The notes: generated from the sequence alone by a model not told the origin. A stretch of 64,000 nucleotides of DNA from Brachybacterium sp036311905 (GCF_036311905.1 NZ_JAZDCH010000027.1:1-64000), one strand, 5' to 3'. Counted from the first letter of the stretch, positions 50,183-59,476 are shown. Translations and numbers: made by a program.

Positions 50183-52135
50183 GTGCCCGACCAGAACCCC
50201 ACCCTGCCGGAGTCGCTCTCCGCGCTCTTCGCCCGAGCCGACGAGCTGGCCGCCCAGCTCGATGCGCCGCTCTCCGCGGCGGCGGACGTGCCCCGCCCAG
50301 AGCATCCGCGCCCTCAGCTGCAGCGTTCCGCCTGGCTGAGCCTCAACGGCACCTGGCAGTTCGAGATCGACCGCAGCGACACGGGTCGCGAGCGCGGGCT
50401 GCTCGACGCCGAGCTCGCCACCACCATCACCGTGCCCTTCGCGCCGGAGACCGCGGCCTCCGGCATCGGCGACCGCGACTTCCTCGAGGCCGTCTGGTAC
50501 CGCCGCACGGTCGCTATCCCCGCCGACTGGGACGGCCTGCGCCCGATCCTCCGCTTCGAGGCCGTCGATCAGGACGCGACCGTGTGGGCGAACGGCGTGG
50601 AGGTCGCCCGCCACCGCGGCGGCTTCACCCCCTTCGCGGCCGATCTCTCGCAGGTCCCGGGCGTCGGCGCCAGCAGCGAGGTGACCGTGGTGGTCCGCGC
50701 CCGCGACCCGCACGATCAGCCCCAGGCCCGCGGCAAGCAGTCCACCTGGTTCCGGCCCACGCACGCCAACTACCACCGCACCACCGGCATCTGGCAGAGC
50801 GTCTGGCTCGAGGGCGTCCCCGTCGACGAGATCCGCTCGCTGCGCATCCTCCCCTCGCTCGCCGCGGCCTCCTTCGCGATCGACGTGCCGCTCTCGCGCA
50901 GCACCCCCGGCACCACCCTCGAGGTCATCGCCTCCGTCCCCGGCGGCGGGGCGGTCGCGCGCACCTCCGTCCGCGCCGACCTCGACCTCGCCCCGCACCT
51001 CTCGCTCACGATCCCGTCGGAGCACGTGCGCGTGTGGGGCCCCGGCGCCCCCGAGCTGTACGCGCTGCAGGTGCGGCTGCTGGACGCCGCCGGTGGCGTG
51101 CTCGACGAGGTCCGCTCCTACGCGGGCCTGCGCTCGACCTCGCTGAACGCCCACGAGTACCGCCTCAACGGCGAGAAGGTCTTCCAGCGCCTGGTCCTGG
51201 ACCAGGGGTATTGGGAGGAGACTTTCATGACCACGCCGACGGACTCCGCCTTCACCACCGACATCCGCCTGGCGATGGAGGCCGGCTTCAACGGCGCCCG
51301 ACTCCACCAGAAGGTCTTCGAGCAGCGCATGCTGTTCTGGGCCGACCTGCACGGCTACCTCACCTGGGGTGAGTTCGGCGACTGGGGCGTCTCGGGCCTC
51401 GGCCCGCTCGGCGACAACCAGCAGCCCACCGCCTCCTTCATCGGGCAGTGGATCGAGGCGGTCTCCCGCGACATCAACCACCCCTCGATCATCGGCTGGT
51501 GCCCCCTCAACGAGACCCACCAGATCCTCCACGACCGCTACACCCAGCTCGACACCGTCACCCAGGCGATGTACGACGCGACCAAGCTCGCCGACCCCTC
51601 GCGGCCCGTGCTCGATGCCTCCGGCTACTCGCACCGGGTGCGCGGGGCCGACGTGTACGACTCGCACTCCTACGAGCAGGACCCGGAGCGCTTCCGTGTC
51701 GAGCAGTCCGGACTCGCCGAGGGGCGGCCCTTCGCGAACCGGCGCGACCTCGCGCCCGACGAGTACCCCTTCGCCGACGGCGAGTTCTCCCTGCCCTTCG
51801 CCGGCCAGCCGTACTTCGTCTCCGAGTACGGCGGCATCTGGTGGAACGAGCAGGAGGCCCGCGAGGCCGCCGAGGCCGAGCGCGCCGGCAACAACGCCGC
51901 CGAGTCGTGGGGCTACGGCCAGCGGATCGCGAGCGAGGCGGAGCTTTACGAGCGCTTCGAGGGGCTCACCCGCGTGCTGCTCGAGGACCCCCTCATGTTC
52001 GGCTACTGCTACACGCAGATGACCGATGTGTTCCAGGAGAAGAACGGCATCGTCGACTTCGCCCGCGGGCGCAAGCTCGACCTGGCCCGCCTCCGCGCCG
52101 TCCAGGAGAAGACCGCGGCGTACGAGGCGGACTGA
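50183..52135 (+). CDS. Glycoside hydrolase family 2 enzyme (beta-galactosidase/glucuronidase type)
   Basis: A 650-residue GH2 enzyme, cytosolic (no signal peptide). Order: N-terminal jelly-roll sugar-binding domain (SLNGTWQFEIDRSDTG; FRPTHANYHRTTGIWQSVWLEGV), an Ig-like middle domain, and the TIM barrel. The acid/base Glu444 is in WCPLNETHQ, and the nucleophile Glu548 in VSEYGGIWWNE. At 650 residues it is shorter than LacZ and closer to beta-glucuronidase-size GH2 proteins. The substrate cannot be fixed. The start is GTG at 50183 after AGGAG. The LacI gene upstream likely regulates it. Confidence 0.9.
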   Translation: MPDQNPTLPESLSALFARADELAAQLDAPLSAAADVPRPEHPRPQLQRSAWLSLNGTWQFEIDRSDTGRERGLLDAELATTITVPFAPETAASGIGDRDFLEAVWYRRTVAIPADWDGLRPILRFEAVDQDATVWANGVEVARHRGGFTPFAADLSQVPGVGASSEVTVVVRARDPHDQPQARGKQSTWFRPTHANYHRTTGIWQSVWLEGVPVDEIRSLRILPSLAAASFAIDVPLSRSTPGTTLEVIASVPGGGAVARTSVRADLDLAPHLSLTIPSEHVRVWGPGAPELYALQVRLLDAAGGVLDEVRSYAGLRSTSLNAHEYRLNGEKVFQRLVLDQGYWEETFMTTPTDSAFTTDIRLAMEAGFNGARLHQKVFEQRMLFWADLHGYLTWGEFGDWGVSGLGPLGDNQQPTASFIGQWIEAVSRDINHPSIIGWCPLNETHQILHDRYTQLDTVTQAMYDATKLADPSRPVLDASGYSHRVRGADVYDSHSYEQDPERFRVEQSGLAEGRPFANRRDLAPDEYPFADGEFSLPFAGQPYFVSEYGGIWWNEQEAREAAEAERAGNNAAESWGYGQRIASEAELYERFEGLTRVLLEDPLMFGYCYTQMTDVFQEKNGIVDFARGRKLDLARLRAVQEKTAAYEAD

Positions 52136-52171
52136 CCCGGAAATCCGCTGGCCCGGGTCGCCGCCGCCGAC

Positions 52172-52177
52172 CACCAT
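52172..52177 (+). promoter_or_regulatory. Possible leaderless -10 box of the methyltransferase gene
   Basis: CACCAT, 6 nt before the ATG at 52184; weaker than the other boxes. Confidence 0.25.
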
Positions 52178-52183
52178 GGGCTC

Positions 52184-52945
52184 ATGATCGATCAGAGCCG
52201 ACTCTGGGACGCCGACGCGGCCTCCTCCTACGACACCCCCGGTGAGGGGATGTTCGCCCCGGAGGTGCTCGGGCCCACCGTGGCCCGCCTCGCCGCGCTC
52301 GCGGCGGGCGGGCCCGCGCTCGAGCTCGCGATCGGCACGGGCCGCGTGGCGATCCCGCTGCACGAGGCGGGCGTCCCGGTGACCGGGATCGAGCTGTCGG
52401 AGGCGATGATCGCGCGGCTGCGGGAGAAGGTCACCGCCGACGAGATCCCCGTGGTCTCCGGGGACATGACCACGGCCGCGGCGGGGACGGGGTTCTCCCT
52501 CGCGTACCTGGTCTTCAACACCATCGCGAACCTGCTCACGCAGGAGGAGCAGGTGGCCTGTTTCCGCAATGCCGCCCGCCACCTCGCCCCGGGCGGATGC
52601 TTCGTCGTCGAGCTGTGGGTGCCGCAGCTGCGCTCGCTCGCCCCGGGCCACGGCGGCACCGTCGAGGTCTCCGAGCCGGGCTACCTGCTCGTCGACACCT
52701 ACGACACCCTTGCCCAGCAGGTCATCTCCCATCACGTGCGCTTCGATCCCGCCGTGGACGGCGGGCGCGAGGCGCGGATCGGCCGGACCCCGCACCGCTA
52801 CGTGTGGCCCGCGGAGCTCGATCTCATGGCGCAACTGGCAGGATTCCGTCTCGAGGAGCGCTGGGCGGACTGGGACCGCAGCGCGTTCACCGTCGACTCC
52901 CGCAGCCACGTCTCCGTGTACCGCCTGACCGAAGGGACCGCATGA
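52184..52945 (+). CDS. Class I SAM-dependent methyltransferase
   Basis: A 253-residue methyltransferase. The SAM-binding motif I is ALELAIGTGRVAIPL (about residues 45-59), followed by GIELSEAMI (motif II acidic residue) and VSGDMTTAAAGTGFSLAYLVFNTIANLL. The substrate is unknown; the small-molecule type is inferred. The stop overlaps the GNAT start (ATGA). It leads a three-gene operon with a two-domain GNAT and a zinc dehydrogenase. Confidence 0.9.
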   Translation: MIDQSRLWDADAASSYDTPGEGMFAPEVLGPTVARLAALAAGGPALELAIGTGRVAIPLHEAGVPVTGIELSEAMIARLREKVTADEIPVVSGDMTTAAAGTGFSLAYLVFNTIANLLTQEEQVACFRNAARHLAPGGCFVVELWVPQLRSLAPGHGGTVEVSEPGYLLVDTYDTLAQQVISHHVRFDPAVDGGREARIGRTPHRYVWPAELDLMAQLAGFRLEERWADWDRSAFTVDSRSHVSVYRLTEGTA

Positions 52946-53937
52946 CTCAGGATCTCACCGCCCTCACCCTCGAGGACGTCCCCGCGCTCACCGACCTGAT
53001 GAACGCGATCGATGCCCACGAGGGCTTCGGGGAGCCCGCCGAGGAGCCCAGCATGCGCGAGTGGCTCACCATGCCCGATCTCGACCTCGCCACCGACTCG
53101 GTGGCCGTGCGCGAGGACGGCCGGCTGATCGCGGCCGGCCTGCTCGACGTGGGCGCTTCCCTCGACCGGGACGGGCGCGTGCGCTGCCAGCTGATGGGCG
53201 GGGTGCACCCCGAGCGCCGCCGTCGGGGCCTCGGCACGGCCGTGCTGGACCGGCTCGAGACCCGCGCCGCGGCGCTCGCCGCGCAGCGGCACCCGGGCAG
53301 CTCCGCCGTGCTCCGCTGCGGCGGCGGCCGCGACCCCCAGGAAGAGGCGGAGCCCCGCGGCGGCGTCGACGTGCGCCCCGTGCTCGACCGACGCGGATAC
53401 ACCCGCGTCCGCTCCTGGTTCGAGATGCGCCGCGAGCTGCGCGGCGAGGCCGGGGCGGGGCTCACGGAGCTCGCCGGCGCCGACGTCCCCGGGGTGTCCC
53501 TGCGCAGCCCGTCGGCCGCGGATCGCGAGCCGACACGCCTCGCCCACGACGCCGCCTTCACCGACCATTGGGGCTCGGCCCCGATCCCCGCGGACCGCTG
53601 GGCGGGCTGGTGGGACGGTCACACCTCCCGGCACGAGCACTCGAGCATCGCCGTGGACGACCGCGGCACGATCCTCGCCTACGCCCTCACCCAGGAGGAC
53701 CGCCCCGGCCACCTGCACGTGGGCCTCGTCGGCACCCGCCCCGAGGCGCGCGGCCGGGGACTCGCCCGCGCGGTCCTCGCCCGCAGCCTCGCCTCCGGCC
53801 GCGCCGCCGGCTACGAGGAGGCGCAGCTCGAGGTGGACACCGAGTCGCTCACCGGGGCCACCCGGCTCTACGAGGCCGTCGGCTTCACCCGGGCCTCCGT
53901 GTACGCGACCTACGAGAAGCCGGTCGCCACGGCATGA
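52942..53937 (+). CDS. Two-domain GNAT acetyltransferase
   Basis: A 331-residue protein with two GNAT-like halves. The N-terminal half has HPERRRRGLGTAVLDRLE (a full acetyl-CoA loop) and the C-terminal half GTRPEARGRGLARAVLARSL with the YEAVGFTRASVYATYEK ending. Tandem GNAT proteins of this size are known in actinobacteria, including mycothiol synthase MshD, but the sequence does not clearly match MshD. The ATG overlaps the methyltransferase stop by 4 nt. The substrate is unknown. Confidence 0.88.
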   Translation: MTQDLTALTLEDVPALTDLMNAIDAHEGFGEPAEEPSMREWLTMPDLDLATDSVAVREDGRLIAAGLLDVGASLDRDGRVRCQLMGGVHPERRRRGLGTAVLDRLETRAAALAAQRHPGSSAVLRCGGGRDPQEEAEPRGGVDVRPVLDRRGYTRVRSWFEMRRELRGEAGAGLTELAGADVPGVSLRSPSAADREPTRLAHDAAFTDHWGSAPIPADRWAGWWDGHTSRHEHSSIAVDDRGTILAYALTQEDRPGHLHVGLVGTRPEARGRGLARAVLARSLASGRAAGYEEAQLEVDTESLTGATRLYEAVGFTRASVYATYEKPVATA

Positions 53938-53947
53938 GGAGGTCGCG

Positions 53948-54982
53948 ATGAGAGCCGTCCGCTACGACGCCTTCGGCGTTGCGCCGCAGCTGGTCGAGCT
54001 GCCCGATCCGATCTGCCCTCCGGGCGGGGCGGTGATCGAGGTGCACGCCACCGGGGTGTGCCGCAGCGACTGGCACGCCTGGCAGGGGCATGACGACAGC
54101 GTCCGCCTCCCGCACGTGCCGGGGCACGAGTTCGCCGGGGTGGTCCGAGAGGTCGGCGAGGGCGTGCGGTCGTTCGCGCCGGGGGACCGGGTCACGGCCC
54201 CGTTCATCCTGGCCTGCGGGGAGTGCACCGAGTGCCGGGCCGGAGCGCCCCAGGTGTGCCCCGCCCAGCGCCAGCCCGGCTTCGACCAGCAGGGGTCCTG
54301 GGCCGAGCAGGTCGTGGTCACGGGAGCGGAGCACAACCTGGTCCGCCTCCCCGACGAGATCGAGATGACGCTCGCCGCCGGGCTCGGCTGCCGGGTCGGC
54401 ACCGCCCATCACGCGGTCCGGACCCAGGGCGCCGTCCGCCCCGGGGAGCAGGTCGCGGTGCTCGGCTGCGGCGGCCTCGGCCTCGCCTGCGTGATGATCG
54501 CCCGCGCCGCGGGGGCCGAGGTCGTCGCGGTCGACGTGTCCGCGGCGGCGCTCGAGGCCGCCCGCGCCCTCGGGGCCACCCCCCTTGCCGCCGGCGAGGA
54601 CGTGGTCGAGCGGGTGCGGGAGGCGACCGGCGGCGGTGCCCATCTCGCGCTGGACGCCCTCGGCTCCGCGGCGACCGCCCGCACCTCGATCCTGTCGCTG
54701 CGCCCCCGCGGTCGCCACGTGCAGGTGGGGCTGCTGCTCGGGGACGATGCCGACCCGGCGCTGCCGATGGGGCGCGTGATCGGGCAGGAGCTGCAGATCC
54801 TCGGCAGCCACGGTCTCGCCGTCGCGGAGTACGCGGATCTGCTCGCGGACGTGGCCGCGGGCCGCCTCGATCTCGCTCGCACCGTCGGCCGGATCCTCAC
54901 CCTCGAGGAACTCCCCGCCGCGCTGCCCGCCCTCTCCGCCCCGCCCACCAGTGCCGGCATGACGGTGGCGCGGATCCGCTGA
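53948..54982 (+). CDS. Zinc-dependent alcohol dehydrogenase
   Basis: A 344-residue medium-chain dehydrogenase. Catalytic zinc ligands include VCRSDWH (Cys), GHEFAG (His-Glu), and the structural-zinc cysteine set CGECTECRAGAPQVC. The nucleotide-binding motif is VLGCGGLGLACV (GxGGxG). It is likely NAD-dependent, oxidising an unknown alcohol. It starts 10 nt after the GNAT stop, after GAGGAGG, the third gene of the operon. Confidence 0.92.
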   Translation: MRAVRYDAFGVAPQLVELPDPICPPGGAVIEVHATGVCRSDWHAWQGHDDSVRLPHVPGHEFAGVVREVGEGVRSFAPGDRVTAPFILACGECTECRAGAPQVCPAQRQPGFDQQGSWAEQVVVTGAEHNLVRLPDEIEMTLAAGLGCRVGTAHHAVRTQGAVRPGEQVAVLGCGGLGLACVMIARAAGAEVVAVDVSAAALEAARALGATPLAAGEDVVERVREATGGGAHLALDALGSAATARTSILSLRPRGRHVQVGLLLGDDADPALPMGRVIGQELQILGSHGLAVAEYADLLADVAAGRLDLARTVGRILTLEELPAALPALSAPPTSAGMTVARIR

Positions 54983-55021
54983 CGGTTCTTCTCCGACGTC
55001 TCTGTGGGGCCCTGTGAAACC

Positions 55022-56011
55022 ATGGCTCCCATGACGATCACCGCTGCGGCCGACGGATCCGCCCTCGGCAATCCCGGGCCCGCCGGCTGGGCCTGGTACA
55101 TCGACGAGGACACCTGGCGCGCCGGGGGCTGGCCCCACGGCACCAACAACATGGGCGAGCTGAAGGCGGTGCTGGACCTCCTCGAGGCGACCGCGGTGGA
55201 TGCCGACCAGCACCTGCACGTCCTCTGCGACAGCCAGTACGTCATCAACTCGGTCACCAAGTGGATGCCGGGCTGGAAGCGGAAGGGCTGGCGCAAGGCC
55301 GACGGCAAGCCGGTGATGAACGTCGAGCTGCTGCAGGCCATCGACCGGGCGCTCGCCGGCCGCAGCGTCGAGTTCGAGTGGGTCAAGGGCCACGCCGGGC
55401 ATGCGATGAACGAAGCCGCGGACCGTCGGGCTAACGCCGCCGCGACCGCCTTCTCCAAGAAGCAGGATCCGCAGGTCGGGCCCGGCTACCGCGGCAGCGC
55501 CCCGGCTGCCGCCGCTGCGGGGACGACTGCCGCCGCGGCTGAGACGACCTCCTCCGAGGAGCACGACCTCTTCAGCCTCTTCGAGGCCGACGAGTCCGGC
55601 CCCGGCGACGCCCCCGCGATTCCCGACCGCTGCGGCGCCCCCGAGGGCATCGAGCCCGTCCTCGCCGGCACCGCGCTCGAGCAGGTCGCCGCCCATGAGC
55701 TGGCCCTGCTGGATCCGCGGCTGCGCGCCGATCCGCCGAGCGCCGCCGCGCTGCTGCATCCGCGCTTCACGGAGATCGGGGCGAGCGGACGCGCGTGGAC
55801 CCGGGAGGAGCTGCTCGAGGAGATCGCGCCGGTCTCCGGCGTCGAGGCGGAGGACCTGGTCGCCGAGGAGGTCGCCCCGGGCGTCGTCCTGCTGACCTTC
55901 GCGACCCGGCGCGACGACGGCTCGCGCGTGCTGCGCAGCTCCCTGTGGCTGCGGGAGGGCGACCGGTGGCTGCTGCGCCACCATCAGGGGACCCCGGCCG
56001 ACGAGCGGTGA
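55022..56011 (+). CDS. RNase HI domain fused to an NTF2-like (DUF4440) domain
   Basis: A 329-residue fusion. Residues 1-145 are a complete RNase HI with the four catalytic acids Asp11, Glu46, Asp70 and Asp134 and the basic handle-like KWMPGWKRKGWRK, so it should cleave the RNA strand of RNA-DNA hybrids. After an Ala/Thr-rich linker (about 150-205) comes an NTF2-like, DUF4440-type domain (HELALLDPRLRADPPSAAALLHPRFTEIGASGRAWTREELLEEI, split mid-domain), ending with VLRSSLWLREGDRWLLRHHQGTP. Fused RNase HI proteins usually carry an acid phosphatase (CobC) domain; this partner is unusual. The start may be 55022 or 55031. The stop overlaps the DUF418 gene (GTGA). Confidence 0.85.
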   Translation: MAPMTITAAADGSALGNPGPAGWAWYIDEDTWRAGGWPHGTNNMGELKAVLDLLEATAVDADQHLHVLCDSQYVINSVTKWMPGWKRKGWRKADGKPVMNVELLQAIDRALAGRSVEFEWVKGHAGHAMNEAADRRANAAATAFSKKQDPQVGPGYRGSAPAAAAAGTTAAAAETTSSEEHDLFSLFEADESGPGDAPAIPDRCGAPEGIEPVLAGTALEQVAAHELALLDPRLRADPPSAAALLHPRFTEIGASGRAWTREELLEEIAPVSGVEAEDLVAEEVAPGVVLLTFATRRDDGSRVLRSSLWLREGDRWLLRHHQGTPADER

Positions 56012-57246
56012 GCGTCCCTGCACCCCCCGCCCCGGTCCCGCTCGCGGAGCGCGCCGCCGGTCCCGACCTCGCCCGCGGCCTGGCCCTGCTCGGGATCGGG
56101 CTCGCGAACCTCGTCGCCTGGCTGCATGGCGAGCCGTGGACGGTGCTGCTCAAGCGGGCCGATGCCGCCCCGCTCGACCGCGCGGTCGACGTGCTCCTCG
56201 CCCTGTGCGTCGACAACCGCCTCTTCCCCCTCTTCGCCCTGCTGTTCGGATACGGCCTCGGCATCCTCCACCGCCGCTCCCTCGCGGCGGGCGAGCGGCC
56301 GGGACGCTTCGTGCTGCGCATGCTTCGCCGCCACCTGGTGCTCCTCGCGATCGGCCTGCTGCACGCGACGCTGCTGTTCAGCGGGGACATCCTGGTGGCC
56401 TACGCGATGATCGGCATGCTCTGCGTGCTGCTCCTGTCCCGCCATCCGGTGCTCCTGGCGCTCGGCGGTGCGCTCGCCCTCCTCCCGCTCGGTACCTGGG
56501 GCTGGGCCGACGGGGTGGTCGGCCTCGGCGGCGGCGACGGGTACGTCCTCGCGAGCGCCGCCACCTACGCCGAGACGCTCCTGCCGCGCGCTCGCGAGGC
56601 GCTGTTCGATCTGGCCACGGCCCCCGCCTACGACCTCGGGCTGCTCGCCCCGATGGCGATCGGAGCCCTCGCCGCTCGCCACCGTCTCCTCGAGGACGTC
56701 CCGCGGCACCGCGCGCTGCTGCGCCCCACCGCCGCGGTGGGCCTCGGGATCGGGCTGCTCGGCGCCCTGCCGCTCACCCTCGTGCTCGTGCTGGACCCGC
56801 ACCACGAGCGGCTCGACGCGGTGATCGTGCTGGGGATCCTCGGCACGATCCACCAGCTCACCGGGCTGGTCGCCGCGATCGGCCTCGCCGCGGCCTGCGC
56901 CCTCCTCGCCGAGCGGCTGCTGCCGCCCCGGCCCGGGGACGGTGGGACCGAGCCCGCCCGCCCGGGCGCGCTCGTCGCCCCCGCCCGCGCCGTGACCGCC
57001 CTCGGCACGATCTCCCTCACCGCCTATGTGGCGCTGTCCCTCGAGGCGCTGCTGCTCTTCCCGCCCTACACCCTCGACCTCGGCGCCCGTCTCGGCACCG
57101 CCCCGGCGGCGCTCCTGGTCGTCGCGGGCTGGCTCCTGCTCGTCGGCCTCGCCGAGCTGCTGCGGCGCCGCGGCCGACGGGGCCCGCTCGAGGCGCTCCT
57201 GCGCCGCCTCGCCCGGCCCCGCGGAGCGGGTGCGGCCGTAGGCTGA
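56008..57246 (+). CDS. DUF418 family polytopic membrane protein
   Basis: A 412-residue protein with about ten membrane segments. The DUF418 hallmarks are seen: DLARGLALLGIGLANLVAW at the N-terminus, VDNRLFPLFALLFGYGLGI, and a C-terminal region TALGTISLTAYVALSLEALLLF. The family has no proven function; transport or acyl transfer have been suggested. The GTG start overlaps the RNase H gene stop. The DUF4031 gene follows after 5 nt. Confidence 0.88.
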   Translation: MSVPAPPAPVPLAERAAGPDLARGLALLGIGLANLVAWLHGEPWTVLLKRADAAPLDRAVDVLLALCVDNRLFPLFALLFGYGLGILHRRSLAAGERPGRFVLRMLRRHLVLLAIGLLHATLLFSGDILVAYAMIGMLCVLLLSRHPVLLALGGALALLPLGTWGWADGVVGLGGGDGYVLASAATYAETLLPRAREALFDLATAPAYDLGLLAPMAIGALAARHRLLEDVPRHRALLRPTAAVGLGIGLLGALPLTLVLVLDPHHERLDAVIVLGILGTIHQLTGLVAAIGLAAACALLAERLLPPRPGDGGTEPARPGALVAPARAVTALGTISLTAYVALSLEALLLFPPYTLDLGARLGTAPAALLVVAGWLLLVGLAELLRRRGRRGPLEALLRRLARPRGAGAAVG

Positions 57247-57251
57247 GCGCG

Positions 57252-57803
57252 ATGACCGTCTACGCCGACACCCCGCGCTGGCCCCGCCACGGCACCGTCT
57301 GGGGCCACCTCGTCTCCGACAGCTCCCTCGAGGAGCTGCATGAGACCGCGGCCCGTGCGGGTCTGCCCCCGCGCAGCTTCGACCTCGACCACTACGACTG
57401 GCCCGAGCAGGCCCGGGACAGGCTGGTCGGCGCGGGGGTGCGGATGATCGGCGACGGGGAGCTGACCCGGATCCTGATCGCCTCCGGGCTGCGCGTCCCG
57501 CTGCGGGACCGGCCCGCGGCCCGCGCGCGGCGCACGGCCGAGCATGCCGCGGCGCTCGGTCTGGAGCCGGTCCCGACGGATCTGGTCGTCGGCCTCCTGG
57601 GTCATGCCGATCCGCTGCCGCTCGCGTCAGGCGCCCCGCCCGGAGCGTTCCGGCTCGGCCGCGAGGAGCCCGTCGGACCCGCCCGGATCGAGGCGCATGA
57701 CGACGCGGGGCGCCGCGCGGCCGAGCACCTGCTCGCGCATCTCGACCAGCTCGCCCGTGCCCGCGGCGAGGCGGGCTTCGTCGGCCAGCTGCTGCAGCTC
57801 TGA
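57252..57803 (+). CDS. DUF4031 family protein
   Basis: A 183-residue soluble protein beginning with the DUF4031 signature MTVYADTPRWPRHGTVWGHLVSDSSLEELHETAARAGL, where the conserved HGTxWGHL block and YDWPE later suggest a small binding domain. The second half is a distinct acidic/Arg-rich helical region with no known family. It is the last gene of the RNase H-DUF418-DUF4031 group. Function unknown. A run of 16-bp repeats follows the stop. Confidence 0.82.
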   Translation: MTVYADTPRWPRHGTVWGHLVSDSSLEELHETAARAGLPPRSFDLDHYDWPEQARDRLVGAGVRMIGDGELTRILIASGLRVPLRDRPAARARRTAEHAAALGLEPVPTDLVVGLLGHADPLPLASGAPPGAFRLGREEPVGPARIEAHDDAGRRAAEHLLAHLDQLARARGEAGFVGQLLQL

Positions 57804-57818
57804 CGGCTCCGCCCCCGA

Positions 57819-57866
57819 CCGCGCGACCACTGCGCCGCGCGACCGCCGCGCCGCGCGACCACTGCG
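57819..57866. repeat. Three tandem 16-bp repeats
   Basis: CCGCGCGACCACTGCG, CCGCGCGACCGCCGCG, CCGCGCGACCACTGCG, directly adjacent. They fill the gap between the convergent DUF4031 and histidine-kinase stops. Confidence 0.85.
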
Positions 57867-57872
57867 CCGGGC

Positions 57873-59447
57873 TCAGTCGGCGGAGGAGGCCCCAGCGGCC
57901 CCGCGCACGTCGATCGCCCGGACCTGGTCGGGCTGGGCGCGGTCCTCCGGCTCGATCTCGGTGCCCGGCAGCTCGACCCAGAAGGTCGCGCCGCCGCCCG
58001 GGGTCTCCTTCACGCCGATGGCTCCGCGGTGCTGCTGCACGATGGTGGCCGCGATGGAGAGCCCGAGGCCGGCGCCGCCGCCCTGGGTCGCCGAGCGCAC
58101 CCGCGAGGAGTCGGTGCGGTAGAAGCGCTCGAAGACCCGCTCGCGCTGCTCCTCGTCGATGCCCTCGCCGTGGTCGCGGACCTCGAGCAGCACCGTGCCC
58201 TGCTCGGTGTAGCCGACCGCGATCTCCACCGGCGACCCCTTGGGCGTGTGCCGGTTCGCGTTGCCGACCAGGTTGAGGATCACCTGGCGCAGCGAGGCCT
58301 CGTCGCCCAGCACGCCGATCGCGACGTGCGGCTGCACGGTCAGCGCCGTCCCCGCGAGCGACACCACCATCACCCGGCGCCCCGGGTCCAGGGCACGCAG
58401 GTCCTGGGCCGCGTCGAAGAGCGCATCGGAGAGGTCCACGGGGGTGAGCGCGAGGTCCGGGTTCTCGTCGAGGCGGGCCAGACGCAGCAGGTTCTCGACG
58501 AGGGAGCCCATCCGCCGCGCCTCGTCCTCGATGCGCCGCATCGCCGAGGCGACGTCCTCGTCGGAGCGCAGCGCCCCCATCCGGTACAGCTCGCCGAAGC
58601 CCCGGATGGCGGCGAGCGGGGTGCGCAGCTCATGGGAGGCGTCGCCCACGAAACGCCGCATCCGCGCCTCGGAGCGGGTCGCGTGCTCCTCCGACTCGGA
58701 CTGCGCCGCGAAGGCCTGCTCGATGCGCACCAGCATCTCGTTGAGGGACATGGCCAGGGCGTGCACCTCGAGGCTGGTCTGCGTGACCGGCACACGTCGG
58801 GAGAGGTCGCCGCCGGCGATCTGCGAGGCGGTCGCCTCGACGTCGCGCAGCGGCTCGAGGGAGCGGTGGGTCATGTACCCGCCGAGGCCCATGCCCACGA
58901 GCACCACCAGGGTCCCGACGAGCACGATGATCAGGGCCATCTCGTGCATGGTGCGGTCCACGCCGGTGAGTGGCAGGGCCACGTACACGCTGCCCTTCTC
59001 GGGCCCGGTGTTGAGCATCGCCACGACCCGCCAGCGGTTCTCCGCCGAGTCCAGCACGGTGAACGGCCGGCCCCCGCGATCCCGGATCTGCTCCTCGGTG
59101 AGATCCGGGAAGGGGACGGAGACGTCCTTGCTGCCGTAGTGGACGACGACCTTCTCGATCGACTGCCCCGAGCTGTCGCGCACCTCGACCGCGTACTCGA
59201 CCGGGGTGTAGGTGCTCGAGCGCACCTCGTCGTCCTGCCCGGCGAGCTCGTGCTGGGCCAGCTCGAGCATCTCGCCCATGCCGGAGTGGAGGTTGTTGTC
59301 GACGGCCTGGATCAGCGTGCGGTTGAGCAGGAACAGCGAGAGGCTGCCGGTGATCACGGTGCCGAGCACCAGCAGCAGCGAGATGAGGGCGACGATCCGG
59401 GTCCACAGGGACACGGGCCTCTCGGTGCGCAGGGTCGGCAGGGCCAC
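57873..59447 (-). CDS. Sensor histidine kinase (MprB-like)
   Basis: A 524-residue membrane kinase. Order: two transmembrane helices (about 20-45 and 175-200) flanking an extracellular domain of ~130 residues, HAMP (SLEPLRDVEATASQIAGGDLSRRV), HisKA with phosphoacceptor His272 (DASHELRTPLAAI), and HATPase with N (LVGNANRHTP) and G (RDHGEGI) boxes, and AGLGLSIA. A shorter start at 59414 has a better ribosome site (GAGAGG). It is encoded right after the response regulator. The stimulus is unknown; MprAB of mycobacteria senses envelope stress. Confidence 0.92.
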   Translation of the reverse strand: MALPTLRTERPVSLWTRIVALISLLLVLGTVITGSLSLFLLNRTLIQAVDNNLHSGMGEMLELAQHELAGQDDEVRSSTYTPVEYAVEVRDSSGQSIEKVVVHYGSKDVSVPFPDLTEEQIRDRGGRPFTVLDSAENRWRVVAMLNTGPEKGSVYVALPLTGVDRTMHEMALIIVLVGTLVVLVGMGLGGYMTHRSLEPLRDVEATASQIAGGDLSRRVPVTQTSLEVHALAMSLNEMLVRIEQAFAAQSESEEHATRSEARMRRFVGDASHELRTPLAAIRGFGELYRMGALRSDEDVASAMRRIEDEARRMGSLVENLLRLARLDENPDLALTPVDLSDALFDAAQDLRALDPGRRVMVVSLAGTALTVQPHVAIGVLGDEASLRQVILNLVGNANRHTPKGSPVEIAVGYTEQGTVLLEVRDHGEGIDEEQRERVFERFYRTDSSRVRSATQGGGAGLGLSIAATIVQQHRGAIGVKETPGGGATFWVELPGTEIEPEDRAQPDQVRAIDVRGAAGASSAD

Positions 59448-59476
59448 GACTCGGAGTCTTCTCGGGGCGCCCGGGC

